DNA of 20,915 nt. It comes from JAZKFT01 sp043760535 (lineage in GTDB: Bacteria > Bacteroidota > Bacteroidia > Chitinophagales > Chitinophagaceae). Shown here in pieces: positions 16,682 to 20,915 of this stretch (its first letter is position 1; each line of letters begins with the position of its first letter). The notes beneath the pieces were generated by a model that was not told where the DNA came from, did not search any database, and saw only the letters and a program-made list of their open reading frames with translations. The position numbers were made by a program, and so were the translations under genes. The stretch is from positions 1-20,915 of the forward strand of contig JAYUOV010000017.1 in NCBI GenBank assembly GCA_043760535.1, given 5' to 3'.

Positions 16682-16687
16682 TCCAAC

Positions 16688-17700
16688 CTATGCTGCCAAT
16701 TTAATTAACTGCACTACTTTATGCCATTGCTCATTCATAGTAATTACCCTTAATTTTAGTATATTCTATACCACTTTGTTAGTCCACCTTTGTCCTGATT
16801 GTTTCTTTCTTTTTTGTACGACTGTTCGGTGTGCCGATTCTATTGCACCTGAACCTATTAGACCTGCTCCCATATTTTTATATCGTTTGTAATCCATTCT
16901 GGAAGCATTGATAGTGTAATAATTTATGAGCAATTAGGCTTTTTTACACTTGTTAATTAGCCTGATAATATTTTTTATAACCATCGTTACTTTGCTTTGT
17001 AATAACAAGGCCTTTTGTTTATCAGTCCATTTTTTTCGCTCTACATCGTCGCTAAAAGCAACGTTTGCGAACAAGTGTAAATGTTCGCACACATGATAGA
17101 AGTCCAATATGGAGATGGCTTGAGGGAATGCGTATTCTATCCAATTTTTTATCCACGTTCCGCCATCGGTGATAAAGACCAGCCGTTTGCGCCATTGTCC
17201 ATAAGATTTTATCAGATCATCCATCTGTTTTGTGAATGCCGTTCTGTTGCCTAGATGGGCTACATATTGCGAATGCCTTATCCAGCTTGCTTTTCCGTAA
17301 GGGTATATATAAGAGCCGCTTGTAAAAATCCGGCCAACCTTTACTTATTTCCACCCATCATCACGTGTCAATAACATAGAGCCATCAATTTTTGCAGATG
17401 CTGGCTTATCAGAAAGCCATTTACTCCGTTACAAAAGAGATGGGTGCTAATGATACTTATTTTCCCAAATTTGGTAAGTGTTTTTTTTCGCCTGTCGGCG
17501 GGTACATCACTTACATGAGCTTCCAACTTTTCCCGGCCAAGGTCATGCCAAATAGATTCAAAATCTTTCTCGCAGTCATAAAATCTATCAATCTTATTTA
17601 GCGTTTATTATTGTTTGTAGCGCTTTTTCGCCAATTCAATAAAAATTGTATTGGTTACCGGTTTAAAGTTTGGTTTCCTAAATTTAAGGTATTTATACTG
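16688..17700 (-). pseudogene. ISKra4-family transposase, degraded
   Basis: Read on the minus strand, one frame can be followed through interruptions. The N-terminal part is DCEKDFESIWHDLGREKLEA, continuing to PADRRKKTLTKFGKISII, in one frame. It has two stops near 17605-17610 and ends in TGA at 17368-17370. Near 17420 the sense shifts frame to SDKPASAKIDGSMLLTRDDG. A TAA (17345-17347) then interrupts WK-VKVGRIF. The longest intact piece (16934-17224) holds the DDE-region motifs VFITDGGTWIKNW and ILDFYHVCEHL. It is followed in frame by TAA (16934-16936), NASRMDYKRYKNMGAGLIG, GSGAIESAHRTVVQKR, another TAG (16766-16768), and the terminal MNEQWHKVVQLIKLAA with stop at 16688-16690. The internal join also suggests a deletion. 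The gene cannot make an active transposase. Confidence 0.88.
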
Positions 17701-17720
17701 CTACAATTTTAAATGCACCC
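17699..17720 (-). repeat. Right terminal inverted repeat of the IS relic
   Basis: The reverse complement starts GGGTGCATTT and differs from the left repeat only near its inner end (GTAGCA here, GTCGCA at the left). It precedes the transposase relic. Confidence 0.85.
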
Positions 17721-17770
17721 ATCGGAAACTGGTATTGCAGATACTCTTTTAACGGTATCCTGTCTTTTAT

Positions 17771-18220
17771 TTATCCAATCGTAATTTCTGTTACTGTTGG
17801 TTTTGTTTCTTCTTTTTTTGGAACAAACAATTTCAGCAAGCCGTCTTCGTATTTAGCTAAAATACCTTCGGTATTTGTTTTTTCATCTAAATTAAATGTG
17901 CGTTTAAAAGCGTTGATGCTAAACTCTTTACGAACCTGTTTCAGATTGTTGGCTGTTTCAGTGGTTGTTTCTTCGGATTTCATTTCTTCGTAAGAAACTA
18001 CCAGCAGGTTTCTTTCTACTTTTAATTTAAAGTTTCCCTTTTTGCGGCCCGGTGCTGCTAGTTCCAGTTGATACCCTTCTTTTGTTTCGGCAATATTTAC
18101 GGGTGGTGTATTGGCATTAAAATCACGGCCAACCACGTTTTCTAAATTTCCGAACAGGTCGTTCAGCAGGCCATCAAAAGTTCTTGCGGCGGGGCGGTTG
18201 TTTACTTTTACAAAATTCAT
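17771..18220 (-). CDS. hsp20: Small heat-shock protein, Hsp20/alpha-crystallin family
   Basis: The 149-residue product has sHSP length. Residues 1-38 are the variable N-terminal arm (FDGLLNDLFGNLENVV). The alpha-crystallin domain spans about 40-136, beginning PPVNIAETKEGYQLELAAPG. VERNLLVVSYEE and RKEFSINAFKRTFNLDE follow, ending with YEDGLLKLFVPKK. The C-terminus TEITIG supplies the I-x-I motif (I146, I148) used for oligomer assembly. Such proteins hold unfolding proteins in the cytoplasm in an ATP-independent way. The gene stands alone; a paired 11-bp repeat 116-157 bp upstream is a candidate heat-shock control site. Downstream lies the IS relic. Confidence 0.96.
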   Translation of the reverse strand: MNFVKVNNRPAARTFDGLLNDLFGNLENVVGRDFNANTPPVNIAETKEGYQLELAAPGRKKGNFKLKVERNLLVVSYEEMKSEETTTETANNLKQVRKEFSINAFKRTFNLDEKTNTEGILAKYEDGLLKLFVPKKEETKPTVTEITIG

Positions 18221-18335
18221 GGTATGTATTTTTTTGGTTTAAAAATGTTTGTACAATGAATTTATCAAACGATGTTCCAAAAGGTTTTGAACAGCATTTT
18301 TTTAATGAAAGAAGTAATTAAAACATTCTTATAGC

Positions 18336-18376
18336 GACATAATGGCTTAATTATAATTTTATAATGACATAATGGC
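18336..18376 (-). promoter_or_regulatory. Paired GACATAATGGC repeat flanking a palindrome, upstream of hsp20
   Basis: GACATAATGGC occurs at 18336-18346 and 18366-18376, exactly 30 bp apart (about three DNA turns). Between them lies the near-perfect dyad ATTATAATTTTATAAT (18350-18365; arms of 7 with TT at the centre), ending directly where the second copy begins. The array is 116 bp from the hsp20 ATG and about 214 bp from the bacilliredoxin ATG. It does not match CIRCE or HAIR heat-shock operators as I know them. A regulator-binding role is inferred from symmetry and spacing. Confidence 0.5.
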
Positions 18377-18523
18377 ATTTTGATAAGTGAAATCTATTTT
18401 CATTTAAAAAAATCATCCATACATGTCCTTTTCATTCCTTTATTTTTTCGAATCATACTTTATCCAACTCTGTTTTTATTGCTAATGTTGAAACTTTATT
18501 TTAGCATCAATTGGTGAAGCCGT

Positions 18524-18531
18524 TAATTTTG
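18524..18531 (+). promoter_or_regulatory. -7 promoter element for the bacilliredoxin gene
   Basis: TAATTTTG is an exact match to TAnnTTTG and lies 58 bp before the ATG at 18590. Transcription would start near 18538, placing the 14-nt repeats (18552-18589) in the untranslated leader. No good -33 TTG at 19-21 bp upstream is seen. Confidence 0.45.
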
Positions 18532-18551
18532 CATCATAAACAAATGCGACT

Positions 18552-18593
18552 TTAAATCGTAATTCTTAAATCGTAAATCTCAAATCAAAATGT
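18552..18593 (+). repeat. 14-nt tandem repeat in the bacilliredoxin leader
   Basis: Units TTAAATCGTAATTC (18552-18565) and TTAAATCGTAAATC (18566-18579) differ at one position. A degenerate third unit, TCAAATCAAA, runs into the start codon at 18590. The array fills the space directly before the ATG, where a ribosome-binding site would normally be. Confidence 0.75.
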
Positions 18594-19006
18594 ATCCAGC
18601 AGAAATAGTATTGCCAATGAAGGCAGAATTAACCGACAACGGTTTTGAAGAAATGCAGACAGGTGCAGCCGTATCCGAGCAAATGAAAGCTTATGGAACA
18701 ACGCTTGTAATGATAAACTCTGTATGTGGTTGTAGTGCAGGCACAGCAAGGCCTGGTGTAATTATGGCCGTAATGAATGCTGAGAAAAAGCCCGACCATC
18801 TCACCACAGCTTTTGCAGGTTTTGATGTGGAAGCCGTGCAAAAAGTACGTGAATACATGATGCCTTATCCACCATCGAGCCCGGCCATTGCCTTGTTTAA
18901 AGATGGGCAGTTGGTACACATGATAGAACGCCATCAGATAGAAGGCAGACCGGCACAGGTAATTGCCCAAAATCTTATCAGTGCTTTCGACCAGTACTGT
19001 AATTAA
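18590..19006 (+). CDS. Bacilliredoxin, BrxA/BrxB (YphP/YqiW, DUF1094) family
   Basis: The 138-residue product has the full family length. MYPAEIVLPMKAELTDNGF is the characteristic start. The active site is INSVCGCSAGTARPGV with C46-G47-C48, the CGC motif of bacilliredoxins. MMPYPPSSPAIALFKDGQLV and HMIERHQIEGR, close in sequence to family members, follow. In bacillithiol-using bacteria these proteins remove bacillithiol from oxidised protein thiols, so this implies a bacillithiol redox system; that the host makes bacillithiol is inference. The gene is single, with a promoter-like TAATTTTG upstream and a strong terminator 32 bp after the stop. Confidence 0.95.
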   Translation: MYPAEIVLPMKAELTDNGFEEMQTGAAVSEQMKAYGTTLVMINSVCGCSAGTARPGVIMAVMNAEKKPDHLTTAFAGFDVEAVQKVREYMMPYPPSSPAIALFKDGQLVHMIERHQIEGRPAQVIAQNLISAFDQYCN

Positions 19007-19037
19007 TTTGTAGAAAGCAACATGCCCTCAAACCTCA

Positions 19038-19068
19038 AACCTTCCTTTTTTTTGGGGAAGGTTTTTTT
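19038..19068 (+). terminator. Intrinsic terminator of the bacilliredoxin gene
   Basis: AACCTTCC (19038-19045) and GGAAGGTT (19056-19063) form a perfect 8-bp stem with a 10-nt T-rich loop, followed by an uninterrupted T run to 19068. This is a classic Rho-independent terminator 32 bp after the stop codon. Confidence 0.92.
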
Positions 19069-19100
19069 ATACCCCAAAAAAATAACTCACTTACGATTGA

Positions 19101-19142
19101 CTAATGACCAATCCCTAACCTCCAATCCCTAATAACCAATCG
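19101..19142 (+). repeat. Three 14-nt tandem repeats upstream of lgt
   Basis: CTAATGACCAATCC (19101-19114), CTAACCTCCAATCC (19115-19128) and CTAATAACCAATCG (19129-19142) are three consecutive copies of CTAAnnnCCAATC. They end 26 bp before the lgt ATG and just before the -7-like TATATTCG, so they would cover the upstream promoter rather than the leader. Confidence 0.8.
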
Positions 19143-19143
19143 C

Positions 19144-19151
19144 TATATTCG
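19144..19151 (+). promoter_or_regulatory. -7-like element before lgt
   Basis: TATATTCG is one mismatch from TAnnTTTG and lies 17 bp before the lgt ATG, which would give a leader of about 10 nt. It directly follows the 14-nt repeat array. Confidence 0.35.
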
Positions 19152-19168
19152 CCACCAATTATTAAAGC

Positions 19169-20464
19169 ATGTACCCCAATCTCTACTATTTTTTTAAAGA
19201 TATTTTTGGCATTGAATTGCAGTGGCTAAAATTTGTAAACTCATTTGGTTTTTTTGTAGCCATAGCATTTATAGTTGGGGCGGTGGTTCTAACATCCGAA
19301 ATGAAACGAAAAGAAAGGCTTGGATTGTTGAGCTATCAAGAGGATCATATTCTGATAGGGAAAGGGCCAAACTGGTCAGAAATAATACTGAACTGCTTTT
19401 TTGGGTTTTTAATTGGTTTTAAATTGGTCGGTACCTTTTTTCAATCAGATACAGTATTAAATGATCCGCAGGCATATTTGTTTTCATCAAGAGGTAGTGT
19501 ATTAGCTGGTATTTTATTAGCTGCTATTTTGGGCGGATTAAAATACTGGCAGGGACAAAAAGAAAAATTAGCAAAGCCTGAAAAAAGAAAAATTCGTATT
19601 TGGCCACACGACAGGGTTGGAGACATAATTTTATTGGCAGCCGTTTTTGGTTTTGCTGGAGCCAAAGTTTTTCATAATCTAGAAAACTGGGATGATTTTG
19701 TAAAAGCTCCGATAGTTTCTTTATTTTCTGCAGGCGGTTTTACGTTTTATGGTGGGCTTATTTGTGCTACAATAGCCATTGTAATATTTGCAAAAAAACA
19801 CAAAATTGGGCTTTGGCACCTTGCCGATACATTTGGACCAGCCATGATGATAGCTTACGCAGTAGGCCGTATTGGCTGCCAGGTAAGTGGCGATGGCGAT
19901 TGGGGCATACCCAATAGTGCATATATAGCAGATGAAAATGCAAAAGTTATACTAGCAGATAGTACCGGTTTTGAAAAAGCTATAACTAACAACCTTGCAT
20001 ATTATAAGGAAGAGTTTAAAACCTTGGGCGAAGTAAAAACATCGGCAGATGTGCCACACCTTTCGGTAAAAGCACCTAGCTGGCTGCCAGATTGGTTTGT
20101 AGCCTACAGTTACCCGCATAATGTAAACGAAGTGGGCATTAAGCTGGCCAATAGTACCGATGAAAAATACAATACTTATCTGCCGGCACCTGTTTTTCCT
20201 ACGCCTTTTTACGAAACCATTGCTTGCACATTGTTGTTTTTGGTGCTTTGGGGTTTACGTAAAAAGATAAAAGCTGCGGGTGTTATCGCAGGCATCTATC
20301 TTATTTTTAATGGTATAGAAAGGTTTATAGTAGAAAAAATAAGGGTAAATACACACTACGATTTGTGGGGACATCCCACACAGGCAGAAATAATTTCTTT
20401 TTTCTTGGTACTAATGGGGATATGTACAATAGTTTGGCGAAGCAGGGTTAAAGAGAAAGTATAA
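19169..20464 (+). CDS. lgt: Prolipoprotein diacylglyceryl transferase (Lgt), enlarged form
   Basis: Lgt attaches diacylglycerol from phosphatidylglycerol to the lipobox cysteine of prelipoproteins, the first step of lipoprotein maturation, in the inner membrane. The 431-residue protein has about seven membrane segments. Family motifs are GFAGAKVFHNLEN (161-173), SAGGFTFYGGL (187-197), AVGRIGCQVSGDGDWG (231-246) with R234, FPTPFYET (343-350), and NGIERFIVEKIRVN (381-394). Typical Lgt is 260-300 residues. The extra length comes partly from the segment at about 50-85 and partly from some 95 residues between GDGDWG (246) and FPTPFYE. That insertion contains WLPDWFVAYSYPHNVNEVG, probably a periplasmic loop. 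The usual GRxGNF reads GRIGCQV here. I infer that this is a Bacteroidota form. No operon partner is seen. Confidence 0.94.
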   Translation: MYPNLYYFFKDIFGIELQWLKFVNSFGFFVAIAFIVGAVVLTSEMKRKERLGLLSYQEDHILIGKGPNWSEIILNCFFGFLIGFKLVGTFFQSDTVLNDPQAYLFSSRGSVLAGILLAAILGGLKYWQGQKEKLAKPEKRKIRIWPHDRVGDIILLAAVFGFAGAKVFHNLENWDDFVKAPIVSLFSAGGFTFYGGLICATIAIVIFAKKHKIGLWHLADTFGPAMMIAYAVGRIGCQVSGDGDWGIPNSAYIADENAKVILADSTGFEKAITNNLAYYKEEFKTLGEVKTSADVPHLSVKAPSWLPDWFVAYSYPHNVNEVGIKLANSTDEKYNTYLPAPVFPTPFYETIACTLLFLVLWGLRKKIKAAGVIAGIYLIFNGIERFIVEKIRVNTHYDLWGHPTQAEIISFFLVLMGICTIVWRSRVKEKV

Positions 20465-20566
20465 TTACAGATTGGTGCAGTACATATTTTAATTGGGTAG
20501 ATACTCTCTATATTATTAGGATTTGCCCTTTTTATTCCATCTTAAACAGCAGCATATTGCTCCGAT

Positions 20567-20914
20567 TCATTTCATTAGCATCAGCGATGCCATGGTTTCT
20601 ATGCCATCAAATAAATTTCCTAACCGGATATTTTCGTTTTCTGCATGTTGGTTATTATCGTGGTTGGCTATAGAAACGGTAATGGTTCTGCCATTCAAGT
20701 ATTTTTCAAAAAGGAAAAGTGGGAGTGTGCCGCCCATAGTTGGTTGCAACACTACCCGATCTTTAGTGGTAACTTTTACAGCTTCTATTACCTTTTTTAT
20801 AATGGGTAAATCCATAGATGTGCGTTGGGCATTGGTACCATCTCCTACTGCTACTTTTATCAGCTTTGCATATTTTTTTCTATCTGCATCGGTAGGTTCT
20901 GTACTTGTAATATA
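20567..20914 (-). CDS. M20-family metallopeptidase/dipeptidase, C-terminal fragment (truncated by window edge)
   Basis: The minus-strand frame is open from the right window edge to TGA at 20567-20569 and encodes the last 115 residues of a larger enzyme. An internal ATG at 20815 is not the true start, because the coding frame continues upstream. Features typical of M20 dipeptidases (CNDP-like) are VVLQPTMGGTLPLFLFEKYL, ITVSIANHDNNQHAENENIR with the histidine of the metal/active-site region, and the ending LGNLFDGIETMASLM. These zinc enzymes hydrolyse dipeptides or N-acyl amino acids; specificity cannot be told from the fragment. It converges with lgt, 102 bp between stops. The catalytic N-terminal zinc ligands are beyond the window. 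Confidence 0.85.
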   Translation of the reverse strand, partial: YITSTEPTDADRKKYAKLIKVAVGDGTNAQRTSMDLPIIKKVIEAVKVTTKDRVVLQPTMGGTLPLFLFEKYLNGRTITVSIANHDNNQHAENENIRLGNLFDGIETMASLMLMK

Positions 20915-20915
20915 A

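Larger units (their letters stand above)
16660..17720 (-). mobile_element. Decayed ISKra4-like insertion sequence (about 1.06 kb)
   Basis: 22-bp terminal inverted repeats bound the element: 16660-16681 reads GGGTGCATTTAAAATTGTCG plus CA, and 17699-17720 is its reverse complement with one difference (21/22). Both ends begin GGG, which as far as I recall is usual for ISKra4. Inside, the minus strand encodes a broken transposase whose last codon lies 7 bp inside the left repeat. At 1061 bp the element is shorter than the complete ISKra4 elements I know of, suggesting internal deletion. No target duplication is visible (CACATT on the left, ATCGGA on the right). It sits between hsp20 and the large outer-membrane protein gene. 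Confidence 0.85.

Noticed and set aside
17392..17601. Plus-strand frame of 69 residues inside the IS relic
   Set aside because: It is a shadow of the transposase pseudogene on the minus strand.
16650..17730. Target-site duplication around the IS relic
   Set aside because: The flanks CACATT and ATCGGA share no convincing direct repeat.
20523..20915. Plus-strand frame of 130 residues at the right edge
   Set aside because: It is antisense to the M20 peptidase C-terminus, which has clear family motifs on the minus strand.
1..20915. CRISPR array, tRNA, rRNA, riboswitch or origin of replication
   Set aside because: No regularly spaced repeats with unique spacers, no tRNA cloverleaf, rRNA-like block or recognised riboswitch fold was seen; the 7/14-nt arrays lack spacers.

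Overview
The window looks like chromosomal DNA of a member of the Bacteroidota, probably a Chitinophagaceae-like organism. The evidence is AT-rich DNA, TAnnTTTG-type -7 elements, a TonB-dependent receptor with a CarboxypepD_reg-like N-terminal domain, a BrxA/BrxB bacilliredoxin, an enlarged Lgt, and a relic whose reading frame resembles ISKra4 transposases. The lineage is an inference from gene content and motifs; there is no rRNA or other phylogenetic marker here.

Layout. 1-1359 (-): N-terminal 453 codons of a TonB-dependent outer-membrane receptor, running off the left edge, divergent from ggt (1469-3193, +). ggt converges with a MATE exporter (3200-4555, -). An AT-rich, gene-free stretch (4556-5363) leads to a lipoprotein VanX-type D-Ala-D-Ala dipeptidase (5364-6089, +). 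It converges with a small SRPBCC-like membrane-anchored protein (6150-6572, -) and an ABC-2 permease without an adjacent ATPase (6695-7810, -). Next is an Xre/MbcA-RES toxin-antitoxin pair (8163-9052, +) with an operator-like repeat array, then sppA (9049-10809, -) and a Uma2-family nuclease-like gene (10925-11500, -). folK (11636-12121, +) and a deoxynucleoside kinase (12195-12827, +) follow. After a 171-bp element bounded by inverted repeats (12910-13080) comes a 1160-residue outer-membrane protein of unknown function with a GTG start (13086-16568, -).

16660-17720 is a decayed insertion sequence: 22-bp terminal inverted repeats (21/22 identical) enclose an ISKra4-like transposase pseudogene whose frame can be followed through several nonsense codons and one frameshift. 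Beyond it lie an Hsp20 small heat-shock gene (17771-18220, -) with an unusual upstream repeat, a bacilliredoxin gene (18590-19006, +) with a strong intrinsic terminator, lgt (19169-20464, +), and the C-terminal end of an M20-family peptidase (20567-20914, -) that runs off the right edge.

Most of the window is housekeeping or envelope biology: glutathione-type peptide processing, D-Ala-D-Ala cleavage, SppA, Lgt, TonB receptor, folate and nucleotide salvage. I see no multi-gene novel defence or biosynthetic system. The most interesting signals are regulatory or repetitive: (i) 7/14-nt tandem repeats just upstream of three separate genes; (ii) a paired 11-bp repeat around a palindrome upstream of hsp20; (iii) the repeat array in front of the RES toxin-antitoxin genes; (iv) the 171-bp inverted-repeat element; and (v) the large uncharacterised outer-membrane protein.
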